In this document: piece after piece, positions 12,870 to 25,363 of the stretch
Position numbering within the stretch: the first letter of the stretch is position 1
Layout: every line of letters starts with the position of its first letter
Assembly: GCA_015179025.1 (NCBI GenBank)
Contig: WHUX01000004.1
Coordinates: 868,001-932,000, forward strand
DNA length: 64,000 nucleotides
Source of the DNA: Terfezia claveryi
Taxonomy: Eukaryota; Ascomycota; Pezizomycetes; Pezizales; Pezizaceae
Reading direction: 5' to 3'
Position numbers and translations under genes: made by a program
Notes under the pieces: generated by a model
The model's database searches: none
Seen by the model: the letters and a program-made list of their open reading frames with translations, nothing else
Told to the model about the DNA's origin: nothing

Positions 12870-13208
12870 CAAGTAGGTGTACATGTCAACTGTGCTCTAT
12901 AACCTAAGTACTTATTATGTGGCTGAATAGAAGTATTCGACCGACGAGAGCAAGGAGATATATATACATGGTAGCTAAGACTGACAAGGGGATAAGCTTC
13001 CCGAGATAGGGAACTTTTGACAGTCGTGCTGGAAACTGGCATGACTCTCAAATAAGGACCAAGACAATGCTAGGCAACAACAATGGCAATTTCCCCATCA
13101 CCTATGATTGCAGGTGATGTCAAAGATAATAACAACAATAACGAGAGTCGAACAAGAATCTGTCAAACTCTCAAATCTCAAAGAGGCTAAGGGGAGACGG
13201 TTGTTACA
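12870..13208 (-). repeat. Degraded solo or truncated LTR, related to the A-type elements
   Basis: Read on the minus strand, the block begins TGTAACAACCGTC at 13,208 and is preceded by a polypurine tract and ATAG (13,209-13,222), exactly the arrangement seen at the 3' LTR of A1 (PPT then TGTCACAACG). Inside are a 23-bp palindrome (CACCTGCAATCATAGGTG core, 13,094-13,117) also present in the A2 LTR, then ATCTCGGGAAGCTTATCCC and CATGTATATATATCTCC, which match the middle of the A1 LTR. The far end near 12,870 is not resolved. No gag or pol is visible beside it, so it is a solo or truncated copy. Confidence 0.6.
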
Positions 13209-13222
13209 CTATCCCCCCTTCT

Positions 13223-15990
13223 AGGTATGTTGGGGTACGTTGAGTAGATTCTCCTGCATAACTCTAGGCTAACAACTCGACTAGATTATGTTGAAAATCG
13301 TTTTCTACGACCGTTACATGGAGGAAAAGTTGGCGAAAAGATTCGGAGACGAGGCTTACTACAATGATCCAAAATGCTATAACTCAGCTTAAGCTTGAGT
13401 TAAAGATTGAGCACCAGGAATTGCTGTTGTCTGACCAGAACAAGAAGAATCAATAGAGCTTGGAGGAAGTTTAGTTAATTCTCTCGGTTCATTTCACGGT
13501 GATTGGCATTAGGCGGTTTAGAAACTGGAACGGGACTCGGAATAATCACTGGCGTTGGCTGAGATGGGCATATAGATTCAAAGAAATGGAGTCTGCTTAT
13601 TTTGTTAGGGGGCCCCATAGGAGATGGGGGGCGAAGCCTAATAGTGGAGTATAGATTTTATTTCATCGGAGTTTTATTATTGTTTTATCACCACTCAATG
13701 CACAATACACACAATCCACTATAACTGAGTAATCCTGAATCCACATTTCTCGTTTTCTCCGCATAGTATCAAATACTGCCACAACCCTGTCTGACATAAT
13801 GAACGATCCATCACTGACAAGGCCTGTCATACGTTGGTTATGAGCCACCCGAAGGCTTTGCTCAAGGTTAGGGTTGCCAACCAACTGCGATTTTTTTTTA
13901 TCTGGGCTCTCCATGAAGGTAGGGGCTTGGCAAATGTTTCTTGCCACCTTGGTGAGAGGTCTAGACCCTTAGTGCCAGCTGCCACACTCAGCAAATTCAA
14001 CCAGCCCTTCCACCAATCCGGCCCTTAACTCTATCCTCGGCAGCACTAGTCTCGATCAGACCCTTGTAGGCAGCACAACCTGCAGCGATATCTGTTATGG
14101 CAACTCACGCCAGAGATTCCTCCTGATGGATATACTCCAACGCTGATGATCTAACTTACTAAGGGACACAAGAAACAAAGAGACAATTGAATATACTATA
14201 TATCTCAAGGAATGGGAAGGGTTTGGATTGGCTCGTATTGGGTATTTCAGTACCCATGAACTACTTTATACCAAGGACTTAGTCTGGTTGGACCTAGGTT
14301 GGACTGTATAAAAAGTTGTCCTAAACGAGCAGTCTTGTGCACTAAATGGGTAGTCGCTTCCCAATTAGGTAAGCGTATTGAACCGCCGCTCGACAATTGG
14401 TCGCAACATTGAATTTACCTCACATAACAGATGGACGCTGAATATCCCTCCTGTGGCTGAATATGTGGTTTTATTATCAGCTAGCCGAGTGAAGTGTGAG
14501 TTCGTATACCTCTTGATCGGAATCCCAGAGTTGAACTCTCCTAGAGCCAACTTCGCACGCCACCATGCGTTATCCGGCCCTCTCCGCTAGTCTTGTTGGC
14601 ATAATATAATGGCTACATCACGGGTCTTCTAGCTTCTTCACCCGACCTACTGGTAATAATCCGCCAAAGCGCGTTACGTCAACGGGTATGGATTACGTAA
14701 GAATACAAGGCCATAATTGTTCGAAATTGTTACTCTGGTTGGCACCGAAATTGTGGATGTCGATATCAAGTATTCAAGAGTAGAAAAGTCTGTGTTCTAA
14801 TTGATCGCGAAGCCAAGGAAACTATGACTATGGATGCTGAAAGGTCTTGTTTATAGGGGACTTGAGACCATCACTTATGGATAAGCTTACCTAATGGGAA
14901 GTTTTAGAAATGTAAAGTATTCCAGTCCGACCGACCCATAACCCTTTCAAAATCCTTTGTATCCTCAATTTATTCGATTCTTTGGCTTTCCTTGGAACCC
15001 AGACCGTATATTTGGGCTATATTCGCGGTATTGCAGAAAGCTTTTTCCTTACAAAAAGCGCATAGGACCCAAAGGGGACTAGATTAAGTTGTCAGTTTGC
15101 CCCTATGCCGCACAATGTATACTGACAGGATTATGGTAGCGCATTACGAGGGTGTTGTGCCAACCAGACTAGTAGCGCATCTAGGCCTGGGCTCGATCGC
15201 TACAATTCGAAACCAATAAGAACAGAAAAGTCCTGGGCTGCCAGTCTTCGAAGTGCCCTCACGTCCAGATACCTGCCACACCGTTCAAGTCACATATCCA
15301 TCCCCTGTCCGACTCTCACGGCATTGTCCCCCACAATATCTAGCTATGATGCCAGCAATACCTGAGCTTACAATTGGACCTACCCACATTTTGTGACCCT
15401 GATACTTCAAGATTGAATGTTTCACTACACCTTCCGGCAAGCAACTGAGCATCTTATTCAATTATTGTTCCATATCCACCTGCCCTCTTCGCCATGGTGC
15501 ACACACAGGTGATCTGCAACTATCACATTGTTATGTCAGATAAACTGAAGATGGTAGATAGATGTATAGTTTGGACTCATAAAACTATTTTCTATATGGC
15601 AGAGATGGTTAAGATGCCAGAGGAGGGATAGGAGACCCAAATCGAGATGTGGTGGAGACAGCACGTATCTTTTGTATAGTGCCTGCTTCTACTGCCAGAT
15701 TCAGGGAAATTTAAATTAAATACAGCTATAAATTTCGACTTTCCTTCAAAATACAAACACTTCTGAAATTCGCATTTGTATAGGGAACTTGGTGTATTCT
15801 GACCTCTACAATTCCTCTCCATATTATTCAACGCCAGCTTGAGGGCCAGCTATTTCTAGTGAGACATACAGCAGTATGCTCGATGCATAATAAGTGGTGG
15901 GTAAAGAAATTCGCCGAGGCATTGTATTCATATGATATTAAAGCTTTTCCTATACCAGGATGTTGGTTCTGATACTTGGTCCCACATACA
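13223..15990. other. Spacer, no gene recognised
   Basis: Contains a short 34-codon frame from about 13,287 (start MLKIVFYDRYMEEK) and several unrelated short open frames. None has a domain or intron structure I can support. No RNA gene or repeat array was noticed. Confidence 0.45.
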
Positions 15991-16007
15991 TATCATCCAC
16001 ATTGTCT

Positions 16008-16202
16008 TTATTCAGCTTTGTCATCATTGAACTCATACACCACATCTGCAGCATCTCCATTCAAATGATGATCGATATCCTCAGCATCGACATCCATATC
16101 TTCAGCATCTTCATCACAATTGTCCTGTCCTCTATCCTCGATGTCATAGCCTTCATTTTTGTAATCGCTGGGATTGCACTCTGGCATATGATTTCCCAAC
16201 AC
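16008..16202 (-). pseudogene. Acidic-protein fragment, inverted partner of the copy at 16.6 kb
   Basis: The minus strand encodes a run of acidic residues including DEDAEDMDVDAEDIDHHL. The same sequence in the opposite orientation occurs at about 16,600-16,790 on the plus strand, where the corresponding residues read DEDTEEKDVNAEDIDDHL. No start, domain or stop context shows a complete gene; this is probably a fragment of a duplicated low-complexity coding sequence. Function is unknown. Confidence 0.5.
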
Positions 16203-16589
16203 CGCTGCATAGTCTTAAAAGCCTTATTTTCGAAACCCTAGCCAACACTAGATTGGGCTAGAAGATTGATTTGCATGTCCGCTCTTGAATCCATTCGGAA
16301 TTCCAGGTGGTTCGCCATATCCCCCTACTGAGTTGTATGTGAGCAATGAGTTCTTAATCAAACTATGTACGTATCAGACTACCTACGTACTTGATTCTCA
16401 GTGCTGGGGCCCCCGAATCCTAAATATTCTTTGGCCCTTGTAGCTTCATCCCAAGACCAATCTTATGACTAGGTTTATGATTTCGACTATTGCTCGATGC
16501 GCACTCACTTGTTATGAGCCTGGTGGAGCATCAACATATTGACTGGTGCATCACGTACGAGTAGGGTTAGAATAGGTATCTTGCGGCAG

Positions 16590-16880
16590 AGGGAAGTCCG
16601 GATGAGTACGAAGATGAGGATAACGACAGCGAGGACGAAGGAAAAGACATGAAGATGAAGATACTGAGGAGAAGGATGTCAATGCTGAGGATATCGATGA
16701 TCATTTGCACGAGGGCGCTGCGAAAGCTGTGACTGAGGGCATGGGTGAGGACGCTGAGGATGAAGAGGTCAGAGCTACGTCAGATCAAAACCGATGAGAG
16801 TCAACGTCAACGTCAAGCCAAGAAGTCTGGCACACTCCAGGAATGGTGTGCAAAGATTACTTTAGAAGAGAAGTGGATGT
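16590..16880 (+). pseudogene. Acidic-protein fragment with frameshifts
   Basis: The plus-strand frame begins AAEGSPDEYEDEDNDSEDEG, shifts frame near 16,650 to continue with an EDTEEKDVNAEDIDDHL-like stretch, and shifts again near 16,785 to end KSGTLQEWCAKITLEEKWM and a stop at about 16,880. It is homologous to the minus-strand fragment at 16.0-16.2 kb. The two frameshifts indicate a decayed coding sequence. It is not recognised as a known family. Confidence 0.5.
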
Positions 16881-16929
16881 AGCAGCTACCTAGGAATATT
16901 CATCGCTTGTGTCGGAAGCTGGGTATGGT

Positions 16930-17892
16930 TCATTGATCTTGCTGTATTTTAAGTTGATGAGTGAGAAGTAAAAGAGATGAATGAACAGTAATAGCCGTCA
17001 GTGAGTGTTGTGATTACACCAAAGCGCCCGCTGGGCCCCTGATTTTCATATCAAAAATAGATGTATTTAAACAGTAGCATCAAGAATCCTCTATTCAATG
17101 AATACATCCACATCTCTCTTCATTTAAAAGCCGAAAAGTTGTCAGAACTGCTGTCAGGCCGAAGTAGGAATTGTTTCCAGTGAAAATACTTTCCGACAGT
17201 GATTGAGGTAAGAACCGCCTATTATTGCCATTGCATGAACATCTTTATATCGACAGCTCAGGTTGGTTGGTGGCCGTGAGTTGGGGTTGTTCATACTGGT
17301 TTTTGCAGCCCCTACGCCATTGATAGGGACATACACAACTCCCTTGACTTTCCTCTACTCGTAGCTCTTTGGACATCAATATTGGAGGTCACGCTATCGA
17401 ATGAGATCCTTCAAATCTTATCATTTCTTTTCCATGGGATCTAAGGTACATTCGCACGGTTTCTTATGATACTGTATCTAAGACTTCGCGTATATGTGAG
17501 AATGGGATCCGCGCCCGGATTACAATAGCTATGCCATGGCGCAGTACACGCAAACGCAGACCCTAAAGGGCCTTCTGGTCCAACAACCGAGCAGCCTGGG
17601 CAAAGAACTGCTGATAGTTGTCTATATACTACGTCAACATTCAAACAAACAGTCACACACTATTGTAGCCCAGCCAACACTCCAAGACGCTTCATAAGTA
17701 CCAGCCCCTCATCACCCCCAACGACTACTTCTTCTCTGTCCCCATCAACAACTTGTTCACAAACTTCTCTGAAAATCTCGCACATAACATCAACACTTCC
17801 AAATTCCAATTACTGCAGAACTAGAACATCTGGAACTCATACAGGTCCAGCTATCAGTACCCTGATTCCTAAGCCTCTGGAAACCACCAAAT
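16930..17892. other. Upstream region of the Rac-like GTPase gene
   Basis: No additional gene is seen. The pyrimidine-rich stretch at about 17,690-17,890, immediately before the GTPase start codon, probably includes its promoter and leader. No individual regulatory site could be assigned with confidence. Confidence 0.4.
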
Positions 17893-18872
17893 ATGCCCAT
17901 TTCATTGCCCGTCAAGGTTTGAGAGAATTCAACTAGATGACATTGCTCTTCATGCTGATGCTTTGTGATTCTAGTGTGTTATAGCAGGTGATGGTGCCGT
18001 CGGTAAAGTGAGTATCAGTGCTTCCCCACTACTCCATTCAACTATGCAGTGCTATTCAAATTCCATGAGATATGGCTTCTAAAGCCAAGTTTCCTATTCA
18101 TACAGACATGTCTTCTTATTAGCTACACGACAAGTTCATTTCCTAGCCAATATATTCCCACTGTGTGAGTTAGAACTCTCAAACTTCGTTCTCAGAGATG
18201 ATACTTACTAAGGCCTTCAGATTTGATAACTTCACTGCAAGTCTTAAAGTTGATGGAAGAGATGTCAGCCTCGGTTTGTGGGATACTGCTGGCCAGGAAG
18301 ATTATGATCGTGTTCGCCCTCTTTCTTATCCCAACACCGATGTCTTTTTGGTGTGCTTTTCAATCGTGAACCCGATGTCCTTTGAGAATGTTCTCATCAA
18401 AGCAAGTAACGTCTATCCTTGGCAACATCACAGCCCTCTGACAAGCATGTGATTTAGTGGTATCCCGAAATTTCTCGAGATGTGCCGGGGGCCCCTATCA
18501 TATTGGTTGGCACGAAACTTGACCTCAAAGAAGACCCCGAGACGCTCGCTGAATTGCGCAAGAAGAACTTGTCTCCAATTACGTATGCTCAGGGTGTGCA
18601 ACGAGCCAGGGAGATTGGAGCAATTAGGTAAGAGCCCTTTGTGGTTGTATGTCATGTGTTGGGAATTTACTAAGATTATTTGTAGATATCTTGAATGCTC
18701 TTCCCTGACCCAGCGTGGTCTTAGGAACATCTTTAACACTGCCATACGGTCTGTAGCGACAAGATGAGATTTCGAGGCAACATACTGACAGTTCCACAGG
18801 GCGGTGTTAAATCATGAGCAACAACCAATTCAACAAGAGAGCAAGAAAAGGTGGAGATGTACCCTCATGTAA
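17893..18872 (+). CDS. Rho-family small GTPase, Rac-like
   Basis: Molecular switch of the Rho/Rac family, which controls polarity, actin and hyphal growth at the plasma membrane. Seven exons: 17893-17916, 17975-18007, 18106-18164, 18221-18401, 18458-18627, 18686-18748 and 18800-18872, giving 200 residues, the usual length. The P-loop GDGAVGKT is at 13-20, switch I YIPTVFDN at 35-42, WDTAGQED at 59-66, the guanine-specificity motif GTKLDL at 117-122, and ECSS at 159-162 (usually ECSA). A basic segment ESKKRWR precedes the CAAX box CTLM (197-200), predicting prenylation. WYPEI and ILVGTKLDL favour Rac over Cdc42. Intron 4 (18,402-18,457) begins GCAAGT, a GC-AG intron; the others are GT-AG, although intron 6 has a weak donor (GTCTGT). 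All catalytic motifs are present, so it is probably functional. Rac versus another Rho subtype is less certain. Confidence 0.92.
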
Positions 18873-20279
18873 TAGAGACAACATTCTACTTCACGATGAG
18901 CATATGGAAGAAAACATAATGGATTGTCGTCATATGGGATGTTATCTATTACCCTGCTTTTTCTTTTTTCTGATTTTTTGGCATAGCTAAGTTGGCTCAA
19001 GTATGATGTAATTATTTTGATTATTCGCTTCAATTGCTACTATCCATTTCGTTGTGTTTTCCGGATTAGCTACAAAAATGAAGAATTAAAACGACAAGAT
19101 ATAATAGAACTCGGTAGGGCAGCTGAGCACGAGCCCTGGCTTATCTCCAATGAGGCAACACAAGTAGGGCGGCTCATTTGGACAATGGGTGTTTGTGATG
19201 CAACAAGTACGAGTTATCCACCGAGTTAATAAAGAAAAACAAAGTTCAATGTAAATTATTGTACTAACTCAGTACTACTATTCAAAATATCTATCTGATG
19301 ATGACGAGAGACCGCGATTTTCTCGATGAATTTTCTGAAACCGATAAGCCTACCCCATTAACGAGAAGCCGAGACACCCGCAGTGGGACCAGAGGACGTT
19401 TGAGGATCCACATATCTACTGACAGATCGGAGCCACAGAGAAGGTGGCGATACAATACAGGGAGAGCGGAAGATGCAAGCTGTGTGTATATGGTATTTGG
19501 ACAGTCAAGTTAGGACAAGGGCGAAGATATACAAAGACCCGGAGTGGTGCAAGGTAGTGTGTGAATTTGTGCAGTCCAGCAGTGCAATGGAGGGGCTTGA
19601 AGATAGCGGAGCATTTATGTATCTAAAACAGCAGGAATGGGGCAGAGGTCGGTCCAGATATATCAGGCTTCAACATCCGCTTCCCGACTCAAGTCCGTTT
19701 CCTTCGCTTCTGTTGTCCACTGCGTGAGGACTGGATGTTCATTTTTGTACGAAACTGTAGCAGCCGATATTAGCCAGTTCGACCAGAATCTTCTCGTCTA
19801 AAACAGAGGGCAAAGATTCTTCTCATTGCTATTTGTGGTTGTCGGGTAGTTTACCAAGTTTCTTTCTAGTACCCTCGAAAAAAAAAATAAAAGCAAGCCA
19901 GCAAACCTCAAGCACACCATTAACGACCAGTGGCATCGGGTAGCATGAGGTCATATTTGTGATTGGTTTGAGGAAGGGTAGTTATTGCCCTTCAAGGGTT
20001 ACAGTAGGCAAGGGTGTTGTAGCCCCCTCATATTCGGAATCCATTAGTTTTGGTGTCCTATTAACGTTATATCAGTTTCCTGATTTCGGTGAATTACTCG
20101 GGGGTATAAACCATCACTTGGCCACCTGTGTTCCAATACTGATTTAATACCAACAAACCTAATACTGAGAGTATCTTCTCTTGTAGGCATTTTGGGAGTC
20201 TGGTATTTTTTCATCATAGGTGTGCAATGCCCTCCTCCATAATGCATCTGATCAAGAGTGTATTATGATTACATCTAGG
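18873..20279. other. Spacer between the GTPase gene and the AT-rich relic
   Basis: Only short unassigned frames are present, for example at 19,298-19,513 and 19,473-19,727, with no recognisable motif. Composition becomes progressively AT-rich from about 20,150, where the transposon-dominated half begins. Confidence 0.45.
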
Positions 20280-23200
20280 GTCTTGTGAAGTTCCAAAGTG
20301 GTCTTGTTCTTGGTAGCTCTTGATATTAGTGTTGTCTTATTGTTTTAGGAAAGTTAGAAGAGCTGGCTGTTATGATATCTAGATAGCCTTGGTAGTCTAA
20401 ACTGATAGAATCCCTTCTAAAGCTACCAAAAAAATCTTAAAAGATAGAGGAAGTAAATATAAATATAAATTTGCAATGCTAAAATAAGTTAAGAATTAGA
20501 TAATATTATTTACCTATAACTTACTAATAATATTTATATTGAGATAAGCTATAATGTAATTAGGATCAACTTTGACAGTAAAGTTGATAACAATTAAGAA
20601 TGCCTCTAACTAATCTAGGTATTATATTTTTGTTTTCAATTCATCTTCACATCATATCTAGCTCTGGTACTAACTAGACTAATCTAGCTCAAGTAGGGTA
20701 TTAACAATATTTTTTGCAATACTTGGACTTTGAATTCTAATCAACTTCTAGTGACTATGGAAACTTTCTAGAATACTTACTTATTCCCTTGTTTGTGCTA
20801 TTGTCTTCCAACTATTATCTATACATATAATATTGTATGTCTCATCTAATATACTCTTTAAAAAAGAGATAATAGGATATGATGGAGCCTTAGTTATATA
20901 TGCTAGTAAAGTAAAGCTTATTAACCAAATAAACTTCTATATAGCTCACTTTGAAGTATGCTTCAAACTTAGTCAAGTAGTTATAGAGCTACCCTTTAAG
21001 AATCATTTAGGGAAAATATTAATACTTCTTTTATTATACATATAATATACTATAAGCTCTACTACTGATTCTACAAACCTGCCTATCAAAGGGGCTAGCT
21101 CTAGCTTTTGAGGAAATTATAGATTTAGACTTAGAGGTGATACTATTTTATACTACTATATATATAGTTAAAGTAATATTAGTCCAAAGGTAAAAGGGTA
21201 ACTATATACTAATAGAGATAATATTGGAATTTGGAATAAAAGCATGAACAATGATAGTAAGATAAAAGAGTTGTGTAAGGCAGAGATAATATATGGTAGA
21301 GATGAGGAGATTGGAGAAGAAACAGAAGATTTTATAAGAATAGAAAATAAGTGAACATATTTTAAATAGTGTACTTAGAAGATACAGGAATTTTCTGGTT
21401 GTAAGTGTGGGTAGATACTTACTTTATAGTTAGGTAAGAGGGGTTTAAACAATTTTGGAGCATATTCAAAGGGGTAAAATCTTTATTATAGTACATGTTG
21501 GGAGTTATTATTTTTTTAGTAATAGTTATAAATATGATACAGTAGTAGTTTATCTTCAGCTTTGTCCCCACTGTTATCATTCAGATACTGGAATTGTCTT
21601 TTTCTATATAATCTACTACATATTCTTTTAGACCTACTTGAAGAATCATATGACTCTTAATATATGGATATATATGTAGCACAACTTTAGAATATTATAA
21701 ACTCAGTTTCAAGATAGACTTGAGATTATTGTTGGTTTTTGAAACCAAAGCTAAAGAAATATTCTATCATAGATAGCAGAATTACTAACTTAATTTAGTC
21801 AAAAAGTTATATATATATATATATATTTGATATATTCCTTTTGTTTTCAAAGAGTTCATTGACTTACATATACCCTATAAGTTGTAAGCAGCATATATAG
21901 TCTAATATATAAACATGTAACAACACCCACTATATACTTTATAGAATAATCTAAGAATAAATGTATTTATATTGAGCTGTTGACAAAAGTTTATTCAATA
22001 ATAGTAAGGAAGCTAGCTTGAGATCTTATAGCTAGCTAGATATATATCTACCTTTTAATCTTTAAATATATAAAGTGATGATATCAACCTATAGATCTAA
22101 TGATTCTTCCCTAACTACATAATCCTAAACTATATAATACTGACTGATATAAGATAATTATATAATAATTGGTTCGGCTCAAAAACTTTGCCATAATATA
22201 TTATATAGTAGTCTTCTTATAGTACAGGCAGATCTTGTATACCTCTATATGTTACTTTATCTTTTGACATATGAAAATCAAGAAAAGAGAGAAATCAATA
22301 CAAGTTACTATTACTTTCTCTTAATATATAGTAATCTATTGCATTACTAGTTCTACTATAAGTCCTTTATATCCTATTGTCTTATTTCTAGTAAGTAATA
22401 CAAAGGACTCTTGATAAAAGCATATCATTTAGATTAAGAGAAGTATGCTTGTAACTAATATATACTTATAATAAGAGAAAATAGGTAACTATAAAATAAA
22501 GTTAACTAGTACTAAGAAATGTTATAGAATAGACTTATGAATTCAAGTAGAGTATATAAACAGGAAATATCCAAATGAGAGTAGTAGGTATAGAGATAGG
22601 AATGTTAAGGAGAAGGGGCATTAGAAAGTCAGTGATGCATGTAGATACCTATATTGAATTTCTAGAGTTTTAATACTTTTCTCCACATATTATAGAACAT
22701 CTTATAGGTCCTTAATATTAGCTGTAGGTTCAGTTTAAGAAGAAAAAGGAAGTAATCCTTCAATATATATAGGTACTACTCTAAGGTGTAACTAGTCAAG
22801 CTCTAACTACACCTGATACTATTGGACAACTAAAGATTTTGAAGATGAGACTATTGTTTTTATAGTTAGTATGTATACATTATTGAATTACTCAGTCTAA
22901 TACAAAACCAAGTAAGTTAATTTAATAGTGAATAGGTAATATAAAATCAGGAGTGTATCATTATTTGACTATAGACTAAAGAAAATAAAGCATCCTATCC
23001 ACTCTACTATATTTAAGCTTTAGATTACTAGACTAGTATTGCAGTAGGTGACCATGTGGGAAAGTATCCTACTGCAATATACAATAGGTATTCAGAATTT
23101 TTAACTTCTTTTTTTAGTATTATTGGATAGTTTCCTTTTTGAAATATTTTAGCCTATAGTCTATTTTTGGCTCATACCTTTTCTAGTATCTTTTAGTCTA

Positions 23201-24848
23201 CCCTTTTTGTGATTAAACTAATTCTCTCCCTACTATATGATATATTATAGACTGAATCTCCAATATTTGTAACTTTGATATATATTAGGAGTTCATACAT
23301 TCATAACCTTATATATAACAATTATGTTCTAGTAAGCAATTGGATATGAATATCATTTGCCTTCAAAGGTGAGCATTAGAGAAAAGAATATAATTAAAAA
23401 TATAAGGAAAAAGTTAAAGAAAAAATAAAAGAAAAAAAAATAGAACAAAAAGTAGTTAGAAGTCTATATTATTTCCTTATAACTAAATATTACTTAAAGT
23501 AACCTTAATATCCAATTCTTCTTTGATAAGCTTCTGTATGAAGACTAATCTAACTGTCTTCTAATAAATACTTAGGCATATTTATTAGCTAACTAACTAA
23601 ATATAAATCTACTATCTTCAGAAGAAGCTTGTTGCTATTAATAGCTAGTACTCCAACTTAAAGTTAATAGCTCTAGCTTTACCTATATATTAAAGATCAA
23701 TTAAGTATGTACAACCCAGTAACCTAATAATGTCTATATAATACTGAATAATATTATATACTAGGTAACCATTTATCTATTAGAAGTAATTAAATAAGTT
23801 CTAATAGCAAGTATTACTAAAGTAGGGCTCTAGATATATACTAAGAGATTGAGTAAATATTGTTATAGAACTAATATACCCTATATAGCCTTATTTTCAC
23901 TGAATACCTCTCCTACAGTATTAACTTTACTCAATTATAAGGTTTAAACTATACTTATACATATTATCTAGAATGTACTCTAAGGCTTGAAATAGCTATA
24001 TAATTTTAATTATATTTATTATAACATTCACTAGAATAATATTATTATTAACAGAAATTGATATAGAGGCAATAATAATTCAAATATCTATAGGAATTGT
24101 ACAAAGTTGAATGTAGTATAGAATATAGATAAGTATTTAGTTATGAAGAGTATCATAAAGTATTTGATTTAGGTATTGATACCAAGTATTAGAAATTAAG
24201 AGGTAAAACTTAGTTTATATTAGAAAAGCTTTCTTTGCTATACTACTCAAGATATACGAATATTGATATAGAAGTAGATATTGATATAGAATAAAATAAA
24301 ATAAATAAATAAAAATAAATTTTATAAACTATATTTTTGTACTACTAGTAGAATATAAATATAAATAGTAAGTGACTATAAAAAGCCAGACTCTATTTAC
24401 TAAATTTATTAGAAAGTTCTATTTAGATATCTTTAAGATTTTTGATAGTACTCTTCTTCTTCTCTCAAAAAACTAGTGCCCTTCATATCCAATAAATAAA
24501 ATTTAGTCTTATATTATTAGTAGTAGTTCCAAAATAATATTTATCTATCAAATTTCTCAAAATATTAAGCTTTATCCCATAAGTCATAAAGAGTATCTAT
24601 ATAATAAAATTATTCTAAATGAATAATAACTATTAAATTGACTATGGTAAACCAGCCTATTTAGAAGGACTATGCCAATAAGGCTATTTATATCTAAAAA
24701 GATAAGATTTACCTAAGGAATAATATATAGATATGACTCTTATATATGCAAAGAGGTAGAATCTATATAAGGTATTGAAGTAATAATAGAAGATACTAGC
24801 ATTTTATCTACTTGATCTAATGTTAGATAAACTAGTAGCTTAGGAAAT
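20280..24848. repeat. AT-rich, CpG-depleted transposon relic
   Basis: About 4.6 kb with very high AT content, stops in all frames and dense TA steps. On reading I found only two CpG dinucleotides (near 22,175 and 24,257). This is what repeat-induced point mutation or deamination of methylated cytosine leaves behind. A short residual frame at 20,833-21,045 hints at former coding sequence, but no family can be named. The tract continues for about 165 bp beyond A1, at 30,885-31,047, showing that A1 inserted into it. Confidence 0.75.
24844..24848. repeat. Left target-site duplication of A1 (GAAAT)
   Basis: The five bases immediately before the 5' LTR are GAAAT and are repeated exactly after the 3' LTR at 30,880-30,884. 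A 5-bp duplication is typical of Ty3/gypsy integration. Confidence 0.9.
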
Positions 24849-25332
24849 TGTCACAACCGTGTCCTTAGTCTTGATTTGACACTTGAACAGGCTTGTCCGG
24901 GTGTCGTCGATGGGTGATTGTTATCTTAGCTTCCGAGATAGGAATCTCGGAAAGCTTATTCCTTCCACGGCCTTGGCCTAGAATCATGTATATATATATC
25001 TTCGTTTCTCTGCCCTCTCATTGGATCCCTATCCAACATCTTGTATACCCAATACAGGACCTTGCTTCTCCCAGCGCTTGTGCACCTCCCTTGTGCACAT
25101 CCTTGTCTCGTACAAACAACTCTGCAGTATAGCTGCCTTCCTTGACACACGCGGCTACTGTCTCCGCGTGTCTCGTGCCCCTTGCCCTCTACTCCTCTTG
25201 CCTCTTGCCCTTGCCCCCCATCCCAGCCTTCCCCTAGTCACATACGTAGCGTTCCTACGTGTATCTCGCCCTAGTCTCTGCCTTCTTCCCGGCGTACCCC
25301 TTGGTCGCCTTGTTCCCAGAGCCTACGTTACA
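24849..25332 (+). repeat. A1 5' LTR
   Basis: 484 bp, beginning TGTCACAACCGTG and ending CTACGTTACA. It contains a GTATATATATAT promoter-like stretch near 24,987. It pairs with the 3' LTR at 30,397-30,879. The internal sequence after it (GTTGGATC, 25,336-25,343) is shared with A2 and may include the primer-binding site. Confidence 0.93.
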
Positions 25333-25363
25333 CTACGTTGGATCTTTCAGACCAACCGGTACG

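Noticed and set aside
15960..16241. Plus-strand frame of 93 codons with hydrophobic repeats
   Set aside because: It is the antisense of the acidic fragment (GAT/GAC codons read as ATC), which explains its Ile/Ser-rich composition.
1..20279. tRNA or rRNA genes
   Set aside because: I looked for tRNA-like B-box (GGTTCGAATCC) and cloverleaf patterns and for rRNA signatures and saw none convincing; a scan with a covariance model was not possible here.
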